A program made the position numbers and the translations under genes. From NCBI GenBank assembly GCA_963795195.1, contig CAWCGU010000006.1, positions 930,001 to 994,000 of the forward strand: a stretch of DNA of 64,000 nucleotides, given 5' to 3'. Shown one piece after another: positions 16,711 through 25,367 of this stretch; position 1 is the first letter of the stretch, and each line of letters begins with the position of its first letter. The notes beneath the pieces are model-generated. The model worked only from the letters and a program-made list of their open reading frames with translations. It was not told the origin of the DNA and searched no databases. This DNA comes from CAWCGU01 sp963795195 (GTDB lineage Bacteria; Actinomycetota; Thermoleophilia; Solirubrobacterales; 70-9).

Positions 16711-19503
16711 TTACCGTGGTCGCAGGCCCACCGGCCGCGCAAACGCCGTCTGGCCCTTGCGCACGAGCCTGGTGCGGCCGGTGTAGAAGTTTTTGAACGC
16801 AACCCTGCCCTCCTTGACGAAGGTGCCGGTGATGCCGCCGCACTGCTCGAAGATCAGCCAGGTGGTGCCGCGGACAGACGCCGAACCGTGGTTGCCCGAG
16901 CTGGCGAAGTTGCCGCTGCCGCTTCCCCAGAGGCTCGGCTTGCGCTTGCGCGAGGCGAGCGCGTTGCGGCCGGAGCCGGCGCCGGCGGCCGGAGTGCACT
17001 GCTGGCGGCCCAGCAGCCGCGCCACGGTCAGGTCATCGCGCTTGCCCTGGCGGATCCTGAAGATGCCGTCGTAGAAGTCGGCGCTCTGGGTGCCGCCGTC
17101 CTCGGTCTCGGTGGTCAGCTCCACGCGGCCGTTGCGGGTATCCACCTTCGTGCGGATCGGGACCTGCACCGCGTCCTCGATCGGGATGAAGCCGAGGCCG
17201 TCGTGTGGGATGTCCACGAGCACTTTGCCCGAGATCGGCACCAGGTTGGCGGTCTCACCCTGCTCGGGCGGCGCAACCTCTTCCTGCGCGCTGACGAAGA
17301 AGAAGTGGTCCGCCGGCGATGAATCCGTGAGGCCGAATGCGGATGCCCTGGCCGACAGGAGGTGGAGCCCCGGTGCCAGACCGGTGAACGAGACCGGCGA
17401 CCTACAGGGCGAGTACGGCGCCAAGTCGAGGCTGCACTCGAAGGTCGCGCCCGCCGTGGGCGAGCTCAGCGTGAAGATCGGATTGGCGTCGGTCAGCTGC
17501 GGTCCGTCGATGACGGTGTCCGGCTCCTGCGCGACACCCACGCCGCTGAGAGTGACGTCTGCGGAGCGCCGGCGGAGTTGTCCGTGAAGCGCAGCAGCGC
17601 CTGCTTGGAGCCGGGTGTGCTGGGAGCAGAACCGCGCCGTCACCGTGCAGAAGTCGTTGAGCGGCCCCACAAGCGCTCGCGAGCAACCGTCATTCACGAT
17701 CGCGAACTGGTCCGCATCGGCCCGGCAAGCGCGACAGAGGAGATCGTGACGAAGGTGTCGGTATGCGTGTTCGTGAAGGTGAATGTCTGCGTCGCGCTCT
17801 GGGTGCCGAGGTTCTTGATCACCGAACCCGTGGATGCCCGGGACAAGCGTGGACGTCGCCAAGGGCAGCTCGGCGATGTAGACCGTGCCACTGTCGGGCG
17901 CGCCTTGGACGTTGTTCTGATCGAAGAACTGGTCGCCGACGAATATCTCCGAGAGCCCGTCGCCGTCAGCGTCGCCCGCTGCGCCCACGGCCCGGCCCAA
18001 TTGCCCGGCACCGCCCGGGTTGCGAATCAGGCGGAACCCGCGTCCGTCGGCTGGACCGCCATCGGCGATCCCGCTGACCAGCACGTCTGTGGGGTCGGGC
18101 GTCTGCTGGCCATAAACCACATATGCGGCGCCGTCCGTGACGCCCAGAGGGTGCGCGAGCGGCGAGCCGGCGATCACGTCGGCGATCCCATCGCCGTTTA
18201 CGTCTCCCGCGCCCGCGACCGATCCGATCCCAAGGCCCAGCTGGTCAGAGGGGAAGTCCCCAATGATGCGCGTCCAGCGGTCGGTGCTGCTGGGCAGGCT
18301 GTCGGCCAGATCCAGATCCGCGACGTCGCCGCCAGTCGCTTCGTGGACGACATAAGCGGCCCCCTCCGCGGCGCCGAAAGTCCGTGCGCCGGCGATCAGA
18401 TCGGCGCGGCCGTCAGCATTGAAATCGCCCGCTGCGCCGACGGCAGAGCCCAGCCCAGAGCTCGACTCACCGGTGATGACGTATCCCCTCGAGTTCGCGG
18501 ACCCTGGGGCTGGAATGTCCGTGAGAAAGAAGTCGCTTGTGCCTGGGCTTCCTGGATCCGCGACGTCCTGGCCGTAGACGACGTAGGTCCGGCCCTGGCT
18601 GCCCCCGAAGAACTCCGTGCCGACCGCGATGTCGGAGCGCGAGTCGCCCGCGATGTCGCCGACGCCCGTGACCCGTTCTCCCGTCCCATCGCCGCCTGGG
18701 ATCGTGGCGAATAGGCCAAGGCCGCGCGCGGTCACCCCCGGCGTCCCGATCTGGTCGATGTTCACGTCGGCGGGGTCGCCGGCCTGCCCATAGAGCACGT
18801 ACGCGGCACCCACCGTTATGCCCGCGTTGCTGCCCTCCGCTCCGACCACGACGTCGGGCAGCGGGCCCGCATTGAACAATCCGGCGGCGGATACGGACGA
18901 TCCGAGTCTCACACCACCGATGTCGCTCCCGATGACCATGCCCCGGGCATCCTCTGCCTGACCCGTCGGGACTGCGGACAGATTGACGTCCGGCACGTCG
19001 CCGGAAGCGCCGTAGATCACATAGGCAGCTCCAGCCTGCTGAGAGATTGGGTTCGCCTGGGGAGCGCCCACGATCACGTCGTCGATCCCATCGCCGTTGA
19101 AGTCGCCGGCGCCCGAGACCGATTCCCCGGCGACGTCATTGAAGTCGCCGAACATCACGAACCCGTCAGATCCGACGTTCTCCAGGTTGGGAATCGAGTT
19201 CCGCTGCGGGTCGCCGTAGACAACGTAGGCGGCCCCCTCGTCCCCGTTTGCCCCTGGCGCGCCGATGATCAGATCGTCGATGTCGTCGTTGTTGACGTCA
19301 CCGGCCGGCGCGGCCGAGGTACCCGCAAAATCGTCTCCGTCCTCGCCACTGAAGCGAAGCGAATTTGGCTGGGCCAGATCGAAATCGGTAACCGCGAAAG
19401 CCGGCGGCGCGCTGGCGGCAAGACAGATCGCGCTCGTAACCAGAACCGTCACACCTGTCGGGCGCCTGTCACGTACGGACTTCCTGAATCCCCTTGACCC
19501 CAT
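16711..19503 (-). CDS. Large secreted FG-GAP (integrin-like) protein with disrupted anchor domain
   Basis: ATG 19503 follows an AAGGGGAAGAA site and gives a signal peptide ending ASAPPAFA. Residues about 35-550 hold seven or so FG-GAP repeats with calcium-loop sequences (DVNNDDIDDLIIGAP, DFNGDGIDDVIVGAP, DVNGDGIADVIAGSP), an integrin-alpha-like propeller. A choice-of-anchor D domain, an Ig-like module (ATFECSLDLAPYSPC) and a C-terminal beta domain follow. Between about 17860 and 17550 the domain continues in other frames (KNLGTQSATQTFTFTN, then PGSKQALLRFTDNSAG), yet the main frame is regained, so the 930-codon frame stays open. These compensated shifts are probably sequence errors. Confidence 0.7.
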   Translation of the reverse strand: MGSRGFRKSVRDRRPTGVTVLVTSAICLAASAPPAFAVTDFDLAQPNSLRFSGEDGDDFAGTSAAPAGDVNNDDIDDLIIGAPGANGDEGAAYVVYGDPQRNSIPNLENVGSDGFVMFGDFNDVAGESVSGAGDFNGDGIDDVIVGAPQANPISQQAGAAYVIYGASGDVPDVNLSAVPTGQAEDARGMVIGSDIGGVRLGSSVSAAGLFNAGPLPDVVVGAEGSNAGITVGAAYVLYGQAGDPADVNIDQIGTPGVTARGLGLFATIPGGDGTGERVTGVGDIAGDSRSDIAVGTEFFGGSQGRTYVVYGQDVADPGSPGTSDFFLTDIPAPGSANSRGYVITGESSSGLGSAVGAAGDFNADGRADLIAGARTFGAAEGAAYVVHEATGGDVADLDLADSLPSSTDRWTRIIGDFPSDQLGLGIGSVAGAGDVNGDGIADVIAGSPLAHPLGVTDGAAYVVYGQQTPDPTDVLVSGIADGGPADGRGFRLIRNPGGAGQLGRAVGAAGDADGDGLSEIFVGDQFFDQNNVQGAPDSGTVYIAELPLATSTLVPGIHGFGDQEPRHPERDADIHLHEHAYRHLRHDLLCRACRADADQFAIVNDGCSRALVGPLNDFCTVTARFCSQHTRLQAGAAALHGQLRRRSADVTLSGVGVAQEPDTVIDGPQLTDANPIFTLSSPTAGATFECSLDLAPYSPCRSPVSFTGLAPGLHLLSARASAFGLTDSSPADHFFFVSAQEEVAPPEQGETANLVPISGKVLVDIPHDGLGFIPIEDAVQVPIRTKVDTRNGRVELTTETEDGGTQSADFYDGIFRIRQGKRDDLTVARLLGRQQCTPAAGAGSGRNALASRKRKPSLWGSGSGNFASSGNHGSASVRGTTWLIFEQCGGITGTFVKEGRVAFKNFYTGRTRLVRKGQTAFARPVGLRPR

Positions 19504-19647
19504 TTCTTCCCCTTGCTTCCGGCTTGTGGGCCCCAGATCGTAGTGGCTGCGCAAGTTGCCCGCCGCACACCCCGGTGGCAGCTTGTCGGGCGAGGTTTCA
19601 CGAAGCGAGGCCATTCCGGTCCGAGGAGTCAGGTTCTGCGGACGACG

Positions 19648-19699
19648 CTCAGGCACGGCAAGGTGACCTGAGTTCCCCTGGAAGTCCCGAGTTCGGTGC
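19648..19699 (+). repeat. 52-bp imperfect direct repeat, copy A
   Basis: It matches copy B at 21882-21933 without gaps: 36 of 52 positions, with 27 of 32 in the right part (shared CTGGAAGTC and GAGTTCGGTGC). The first 6 bases CTCAGG are also shared, while the 14 bases between are different. In copy A CTCAGG and CCTGAG can form a hairpin. Function is unknown; the two copies flank the styA-like gene and its ABM-like neighbour. Confidence 0.5.
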
Positions 19700-19800
19700 A
19701 TCACGGCGGCGGAAGCGCAAGCGCCGGACACCAGGGTCCTCGGCACGGTAAGCCCCCCTCGCAAGGCGGCCAGGCCTGGATCTCCCTCGGCAAGGTCGTA

Positions 19801-19814
19801 CCAGCAACCGCTGG
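19801..19814. promoter_or_regulatory. Palindrome upstream of the styA-like gene
   Basis: CCAGC and GCTGG are perfect inverted 5-mers around AACC, 60 bp before the gene start and just upstream of a possible -10 box. It could be an operator; evidence is symmetry and position only. Confidence 0.25.
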
Positions 19815-19873
19815 CACGGTCAGCCACACACCTGTTAGTGTCGCGCCTTCTCTCGCAAGTGAAAGGAGGGGTA

Positions 19874-21100
19874 GTGGCTAGCTTCCTGATCGTTGGTGCC
19901 GGGCAGTCGGGGCTGCAACTCGGGATTGGCCTGCTTGATGACGGCCATGATGTGACCGTGGTCACCAACCGCACGGCGGAAGACGTGCGGAACGGACGTC
20001 TGCTGTCCGGGCAGACCATGTTCGGCAACTCGCTCGCGACGGAGCGCGCGCTCGGCATCGATCTGTGGCAGCAGGAGTGTCCCCAGCTCGACGGGATGGC
20101 GTTCGCCCTCTTCCCGCCCCGCGACCCGAGCCCCGTCTTCGACTGGGGGGCGCGTCTGGATCAACCGGGACAGTCAGTTGACCAGCGAGTCAAGTACCCG
20201 GCCTGGATGGAGCTGCTCGAACAGCGAGGCGGACAACTCGAGATCGCAAACGTCGGGATCCCCGAGCTCGAGCGCTACTGCGACACGCACGACCTGGTGC
20301 TTGTCTCGGCCGGCAGGGACACGTCAGGCCTGTTCGCCCGGGTTCCCGAGCACTCCCCGTTCGACAAGCCGCAGAAGATCGTTTCAATTGCCGCTGTCCA
20401 CGGCGTGCCCCCTCGGGAGCCCTGGGACGGAGTTTGCTTCACGATGGTCCCGGGTTGCGGCGAGAACATCGTGCTGCCGACGCTCGGCCCCAGCGGGCCA
20501 GGCCACCTCGTCGTGTTCCAGTTCTTCCCCGGAGGGCCCTGGGACTGCTGGGACGGTATCGACACGATGGACGAGCACCTCGCCCATTCCAAGCGGCTGC
20601 TGAAGGAATTCCTGCCCCGGATGTACGAGCGCTGCCGCCACGGCGAACCGATGGACGACAGGGGGTTCCTAAGGGGAGGAGTGACCCCGGTAGTCCGCGA
20701 GCCGGTAGGCCAACTGCCCTCCGGCCGGCTTGTGCTCGGACTCGGCGACGCCCTGGTCGTCAACGACCCGCTGACCGCTCCGGGCGCCAACAGCGTGGCT
20801 CTGGCCGCCGACCATTATCGGGCTGCGATCCGCGCACACGGCGACGCCCCGTACGACCGTGAGTTCATGGAGCGGACGTTCTACGACTTCTGGAACTCGA
20901 CCCTGCGGTTCTACACCGAGTGGAACAACATGCTGCTCGGCCCCGTGCCCGATCATGTCGCCCGCGTGCTGGTGGCAGGAAATGAGGTCCCGGCGATCAG
21001 AGACCGGTTCGTCAACGGGTTCGCCAATCGAGCCGACTACTGGGACTGGCTCGTGACACCCGATAAGGCCGAGGCCTACCTGGAGCAGGTTGCGTCCTAG
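19874..21100 (+). CDS. Styrene/indole monooxygenase-type flavoprotein (StyA family)
   Basis: GTG 19874 is preceded by AAAGGAGG at ideal spacing and gives a Rossmann start directly (MASFLIVGAGQSGLQLGIG, where GxGxxG binds FAD). The 408-residue length fits StyA-type group E flavin monooxygenases, which use FADH2 supplied by a reductase to epoxidise styrene or indole. Later motifs include LVLVSAGRDTSGLF and the second FAD signature LVLGLGDALVVNDPLTAPGAN. No flavin reductase (StyB) gene is nearby, so reduced flavin must come from elsewhere. The natural substrate is unknown. Confidence 0.82.
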   Translation: MASFLIVGAGQSGLQLGIGLLDDGHDVTVVTNRTAEDVRNGRLLSGQTMFGNSLATERALGIDLWQQECPQLDGMAFALFPPRDPSPVFDWGARLDQPGQSVDQRVKYPAWMELLEQRGGQLEIANVGIPELERYCDTHDLVLVSAGRDTSGLFARVPEHSPFDKPQKIVSIAAVHGVPPREPWDGVCFTMVPGCGENIVLPTLGPSGPGHLVVFQFFPGGPWDCWDGIDTMDEHLAHSKRLLKEFLPRMYERCRHGEPMDDRGFLRGGVTPVVREPVGQLPSGRLVLGLGDALVVNDPLTAPGANSVALAADHYRAAIRAHGDAPYDREFMERTFYDFWNSTLRFYTEWNNMLLGPVPDHVARVLVAGNEVPAIRDRFVNGFANRADYWDWLVTPDKAEAYLEQVAS

Positions 21101-21283
21101 CGCTTCACTGCGCGTACACGACAAGATCATCTGCGCGCCGGTGCGGCATCGGAGCGACCGATTGTTGTCGGTCTGTCCGCTCGCGATATCGCCGCGCTGC
21201 GCCGAGTGGTCGTTGCGCGCGGTGAGACTCGATCGCTAACGCTAATCGTGCCGCGTGGGTTCGATCGCTTCCTCCCGACGGAC

Positions 21284-21548
21284 TCAGAAGCTGCCGACGA
21301 CCTCCTGCACCGTCACGCTGTCGATCGTCACGGCGCCGCCGTCGGCGGTGACGTTCTTCGCGGCGTTCTCCGCCGCCTCCTGGGACTCGAAGATCACGAT
21401 CGAGTTCCCGCGGCCGTCCGCGGGCTCGAGCCAGTAGCCGGCCTTCGCGCCGGGGGCCTGTCTGACCACCGGCAGGACCACGTCGCGCAGCCGGGCGCGG
21501 GCGCGCGTCCTCGTCGTTGATCACGACGGACACGAGCACGGCGTGCAT
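21284..21548 (-). CDS. Small ABM-like (ferredoxin-fold) protein, one frameshift
   Basis: ATG 21548, preceded by AGGAGGTGG, begins HAVLVSVVINDEDA. The frame then breaks within GC-rich sequence at about 21497-21515, and the continuation LRDVVLPVVRQAPGAKAGYW, then NSIVIFESQEAAENAAKNV and VTIDSVTVQEVVG lies one base off. The combined product of about 87 residues matches the pattern of small actinobacterial proteins with an antibiotic-biosynthesis-monooxygenase-like alpha/beta barrel. One extra base in the G/C run explains the break. It converges on the styA-like gene. Confidence 0.6.
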
Positions 21549-21807
21549 GTGGCTTCCACCTCCTGGTTCGGGGTCTGGCCGCAAGCCTATCGGGCAGACT
21601 CTGCGGATGCACGACGCCTTCATGCCGGGCGGCACCGGAGGGTTCTCCACCGCCTCCCTGCGACTTGGGCGCCCTTCTACAGGAAAGCCAAGATGAACTT
21701 CCCCGGCGCTCGGCCTCCGCATATCGAGCCTTACGTTCGTACCGGTAGAAATTCGACGGATCGAGATTTCCGGCTAAGCCGAGAAACCGCATGAGAATGC
21801 GGCTCAG

Positions 21808-21847
21808 TACCCAAGCGCGAACTTCGCGTCCTCGGACATCATCTCCG
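21808..21847 (+). other. Attachment-site-like repeat, copy 1 (duplicated 3' end of the DUF59 gene)
   Basis: This 40-bp sequence is identical to 28057-28096 at 39 positions. Read on the minus strand it encodes EMMSEDAKFALGY followed by a stop (TGA), the same C-terminus as the DUF59 protein at 28053. This fits a displaced 3' gene end at one border of an integrated element. An AGAAACCG octamer lies 32 bp before the shared 34-bp core here and in copy 3. Confidence 0.7.
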
Positions 21848-21881
21848 CAGTATGGAGACGAACTCGCATCAGCAAGCAGCA

Positions 21882-21933
21882 CTCAGGGTGCCTCGGATGC
21901 GCTGAATTCTGCTGGAAGTCGAGAGTTCGGTGC
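21882..21933 (+). repeat. 52-bp imperfect direct repeat, copy B
   Basis: Partner of 19648-19699, same orientation, gapless, with strongest identity in CTGGAAGTC and GAGTTCGGTGC. It lies 35 bp beyond attachment-like copy 1 and 41 bp after the stop of the secreted gene at 21974. Confidence 0.5.
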
Positions 21934-21973
21934 GCGGTCGGAGGCTTGTGGACGCCGCCCCCGATGCCCCGCC

Positions 21974-23470
21974 TCAGGGCCGAGGCCGCCGGATCGAGAA
22001 TGCCTTTGTCCCCGTCAGTGTCTGAGCATCCCCAACCCGCCCGACGACAGTCAGCCTTGCCTTCAGCGACCGTCTGCCCGCGAGCAGCTGCTCGCCCTTC
22101 GTGTTCAGCTTGAAGATGACGGTCTTCGTGCTTCCGCCCGGCACGGTCAGGTTCGCCTTCCCGATCACCACCGCCTTTCCTGCTCGCCCATTCAGAGCGG
22201 AGGCGGTGATCGCCGCCGTACAGTCCGCAGCATTCGCGGGGCAGGTGACCGAGAAACCTGGCTTCACGACAATCGCCCTGCCGCGCCGGTTCGTCTTTGG
22301 CTTCCCGGCTGAGTTGTAAACCGGCACCGCGTCTATGCCGCCGCCACCGCCCTCCGCGGGCGTGACGAGGACCTGGTTGAAGGAGCTGTTGTTGGTGAAG
22401 TTCGCATCGTCGACGTCGGCGATCACCCGCGGCGAACCAGTCGATGTACCGAGCGCGCTGTAGCCGAGAATCGTTCCGGCGGTGGCCGTGACCATGTATG
22501 TGAAGGTGCCGCTCACCGATGTGCCGGCCGCGACCTCTCCCAGCTCGCACACCGCCGGGCCGCCGCCGGTCTCGGCGGGTGTCAGGCACGGCCCGCGGTC
22601 GGTTGACGCCGAGACGAACTGCAGCCCGGGGGCGGGGTCGTGCGAGAGGTAGGTCCGCGGCGCAGCCGCCGGGCCGGTATTGATCAGCGTCGTCGAGTAC
22701 GTCAGCTGCTCTCCGGTCCGCACCTCGCTCGGCACGGCGTTCGTCACGCTCAGGTCGGCGAAGGGTCCGTTGCAGAACCGAGTCGAGCTAACCGAAAAAT
22801 CCAGCGTGCGCTCACGCCAGAACGACGGCGGGTTCGGGCTCGATGCGTCCGCAGATGCGCCGCCGAAAAGGCCGATCCACTCGCCGACCCATTTGTCCAC
22901 GGCCCAGGCTCCTTGGTCACTGATTGCGTTGTCGTTGCCGGGGGTGGCGCCGCAGTTGTGCGGATGGGACGTGTGCCGGGCTTCGTGTCCGGCGAGCCTC
23001 GTGAATCCGATGAGCCCGTTTCCAGCCCAGGGGTCCCCGAGCGATTCGTCGTTGACGACGATCGTGGGCCCCGGCTCGCAGCAGAAGGCTGACGTTTCCG
23101 CCGGGTCGATCCGAATCCCGGCGACCGTGGTGTTGAACCAGTCATAGATACTGAGGTTGGTCCACGGCAGCGGGCGCGCGAAGTTCAGCGACCTCAGAAA
23201 CAGCGGAAACAGGTAGAGCCGTCGCTGCAGCTCGGTGAGTCCGGGGCAGCCCGCGGCCGGCGGGCTGGGGTCGGCGGTCACCGTGAGGTTGAAGTCGGAC
23301 TGGACCGACGCGATTTCGGCGCCGGTCGGACATTTGGCGGCGAAGTCGTCGAGTGTCGCCGCGGCAGGCGCGGGCGCCGCCAAAATCAATCCGAGCGAAG
23401 CGCCGAGTGCGGCCACCAGCCACCTCACCCGTAGCCCAAGCATCAACTCGTCCCTGCGGTCCGTCGTCAC
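21974..23470 (-). CDS. Secreted protein with HExxH motif and DUF11-like domain
   Basis: GTG 23470 follows AAGGGGATCT; ATG 23443 is an alternative. Both give a signal peptide ending APAPAAA. Residues about 40-250 form a Cys-containing domain with GHEARHTSHPHNCG, in which HEARH matches the HExxH zinc-metallopeptidase pattern; no second-ligand motif is certain. A DUF11-type repeat follows (FADLSVTNAVPSEVRTGEQL, then TTLINTGPAAAP), typical of surface adhesins, and a C-terminal beta domain ends TKAFSIRRPRP. The gene lies inside the att-flanked island. Confidence 0.66.
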   Translation of the reverse strand: MTTDRRDELMLGLRVRWLVAALGASLGLILAAPAPAAATLDDFAAKCPTGAEIASVQSDFNLTVTADPSPPAAGCPGLTELQRRLYLFPLFLRSLNFARPLPWTNLSIYDWFNTTVAGIRIDPAETSAFCCEPGPTIVVNDESLGDPWAGNGLIGFTRLAGHEARHTSHPHNCGATPGNDNAISDQGAWAVDKWVGEWIGLFGGASADASSPNPPSFWRERTLDFSVSSTRFCNGPFADLSVTNAVPSEVRTGEQLTYSTTLINTGPAAAPRTYLSHDPAPGLQFVSASTDRGPCLTPAETGGGPAVCELGEVAAGTSVSGTFTYMVTATAGTILGYSALGTSTGSPRVIADVDDANFTNNSSFNQVLVTPAEGGGGGIDAVPVYNSAGKPKTNRRGRAIVVKPGFSVTCPANAADCTAAITASALNGRAGKAVVIGKANLTVPGGSTKTVIFKLNTKGEQLLAGRRSLKARLTVVGRVGDAQTLTGTKAFSIRRPRP

Positions 23471-23534
23471 AGATCCCCTTCCCCGCTTGCTCCGTGCGAG
23501 CACGATACACGAACCTCGGGACTCGTTCGATCAA

Positions 23535-24185
23535 TCCCTAACCCGAGCTCAGGCCGAAGCACGACTGGCAGAAATCCTCAAGGGCCAGGATCCAGACATC
23601 GACATTGCCCAGCCTGCGGCACCCGGGGCTACGTTTCAAGAGGGTGGCGACGCGTGGCTGCACTAAAGCGAACACGAACAAGCGTCGTGACCAACTCGGT
23701 TTCATCTTCACATTTGCCCAGCCCTGCGCTGGGGCGAGATCGACTGGACACTTCGGCTCGCGCATGTACGGGGGTCATACACCCGAGGTGCGGAGGGTCC
23801 GCCGAAGTCGGGACTTGTCCGGTCGGTCCCGCTGGTGGATCAGGCGGCGGCTGTGCTCGACAAACCAGGCCAGCGCGAGCATTGGAGCAGCGATGAGGAA
23901 CTGTGTTCGTCAATTCGGTTGGGGCGCACATAGAGGATCTGCGCTGCGCGGCGCTACGTCAAAGCCCTCGGCCGCGCTGGGTTGCGGCCCATCCGGTTTC
24001 ACGACTTGCGCCATACCTTCGGCACCCTGGCTGTTCAGGCTTTTCCCCTTGACGGATGTGAAGGCGTTCATATGGGCCACGCCAATATCAGCACCACTAT
24101 GCGATATGTCCACCACGTCCCTCAGCTCGACGCTGCAGACAAGCTCACCGCACTTCTCAATTCGCGCGGCGCCGAGGCGGCTGGG
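23535..24185 (+). pseudogene. Decayed tyrosine recombinase (phage-type integrase)
   Basis: Pieces in changing frames assemble into an integrase. The arm-binding part is TRAQAEARLAEILKGQDPD to EGGDAWLH (to 23666). A catalytic piece starts LRWGEIDWTLRLAHVRGSY (23724), followed by SGLVRSVPLVDQ. The C-terminal core is RPIRFHDLRHTFGTLAVQ with MGHANISTTMRYVHH (box II His-x-x-Arg and the Tyr nucleophile). The core-binding domain is missing between 23666 and 23724, and at least three frame breaks follow, so the enzyme cannot be made. It points towards attachment-like copy 2, 80 bp away. Confidence 0.75.
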
Positions 24186-24263
24186 TGCACGCCCGGTGCG
24201 CATGTCGGACCAGCTCGCGACTACCGAGGAAGAAAACCGCTCAGGAGCAGCGAATTCGCCGCT

Positions 24264-24303
24264 AATCCCCAAGCGAACTTCGCGTCCTCGGACATCATCT
24301 CCG
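24264..24303 (+). other. Attachment-site-like repeat, copy 2
   Basis: The 29 bases 24275-24303 are identical to the right part of copies 1 and 3, but two bases of the GCGC are missing on the left. On the minus strand it still reads AEMMSEDAKFA before diverging. Its position between the other copies, immediately downstream of the integrase remnant, suggests the junction of two tandemly inserted elements. Confidence 0.65.
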
Positions 24304-24985
24304 CTGGGGCGCGTGTTTGCCCGTATTGGGCCGTACTGAGAAACCCGTCCTGTGCAGGAGGATCGCTCGATTTCGTGTTGGGTCGTCCGGCTGCCAGAAC
24401 GGCCAGTTCGGCGCCGTTCGTTTGCAATCCGTTTGCACTCGCGGCAGGGTCGTGTCTAACGTGTGTAGGTCGGCAATTAAGGGGCCGAAAGCTTGCCAGA
24501 GGCGTCGAGCAAACCAGCCCTCCGCTTCCTCAAGGTCCATGCTCGGCAGATCGCGATCGAAAACCTGACGAGCCAACTCGATGGAATTCTCCACCCTGGG
24601 GCCCAACACATCCTTGATCTCCCGGGCGCTCTCAGCCCAGACGTAGCAACAGGGGGCCGTTTCCCCGGCGCGAGCCGTCGCAGATCAGGAAGGGACGCGT
24701 GTTCATCGAGAGGATGGTATATCGCTTTCGTCCACATGGCTCAGGCAGCCGATCCTCTGGGCCTCTGATTCGATTCCGGAGTAGAGTCCCGCACCGCCTC
24801 GCTCGCATTTTCGGCCCGTTCGATATCAGCGGCCTTGAACTCCTGGGAGGAGGAACCGTCGAGGAGTCGGGTCGATGGCGCTTCCATCTCGATCGTCCGT
24901 GCGGGTTGCGTCACATCCTCCGAATGCCAGGACCGTCGTGACCACGGTTGCGACCAGTCCAAGAACGCTGGCTGACCGACATCGC
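24304..24985. other. 680-bp region with one degraded small reading frame
   Basis: Apart from the broken small frame at about 24480-24706 (minus), no convincing gene is visible. Codon use is mixed and base composition is less GC-biased than in flanking core genes. Confidence 0.4.
24480..24706 (-). pseudogene. Broken small protein gene, unknown
   Basis: ATG 24706 starts NTRPFLICDGSRRGNGPL; after a frame break near 24650 it continues CYVWAESAREIKDVLGPR and VENSIELARQVFDRDLPSMD, then LEEAEGWFARRLWQAFG. The joined sequence of about 75 residues looks like a real compact protein, but no family is recognised. The downstream end is unclear, because the frame runs on into attachment-like copy 2. Confidence 0.35.
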
Positions 24986-25364
24986 CTACTCGCTCAGCCC
25001 TGCGGCTTCGAGGGCTTCGCTCCGGTCGACGAAGTAATCCTGTTTGACGATCTTCCCCTCGGCAATCGCGTAGACGAACCAGTACTCGGCTTCGACTTCG
25101 GCGTGGCTTCACGGCGCGAATCGAGCTGGGACCACGGCGAGTTCGTCGCTGAAACGCCTATGCGTGGTGGACAATCCTGAACTTCACCTCGAAATCGCGC
25201 CACTCTCCACGTACCCCTCTTTCCCACGGAGATGAATCTCGGAAGAATCGATTACGGTGTGCCGTCTCCACGGTCAGAATCGCGCCAACGTGTCGAGCAC
25301 CTCTGTGAGGTCGCGCTCCCACGCTCCAGAGGCGCCTTACGATCTCCACGTTCTCCTGCGACAT
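24986..25364 (-). pseudogene. SnoaL-like gene, copy 1 of array, multiply frameshifted
   Basis: It begins MSQENVEIVRRLW and ends EALEAAGLSE with a stop at 24986, exactly like the intact copies. Between them at least three frame changes occur: ERDLTEVLDTLARF, then LRGKEGYVESGA, then AEYWFVYAIAEGKIVKQDYF are in different frames. SnoaL/NTF2-like folds form small alpha-beta cones used by cyclases, isomerases and binding proteins. Confidence 0.6.
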
Positions 25365-25367
25365 CGC

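Larger units (their letters stand above)
19504..19873. other. 370-bp divergent intergenic region
   Basis: The region separates the FG-GAP gene (minus) from the styA-like gene (plus) and has no convincing gene. It holds one copy of a 52-bp imperfect repeat (19648-19699), a CCAGC-aacc-GCTGG palindrome (19801-19814) and a TAGTGT box (19836-19841) that could be the -10 of the styA-like gene. No clear -35 is seen. Confidence 0.5.

Noticed and set aside
23504..23534. tRNA gene as integration target beside the integrase relic
   Set aside because: No tRNA-like sequence is visible near the relic, whereas the repeated gene-end sequence explains the borders.
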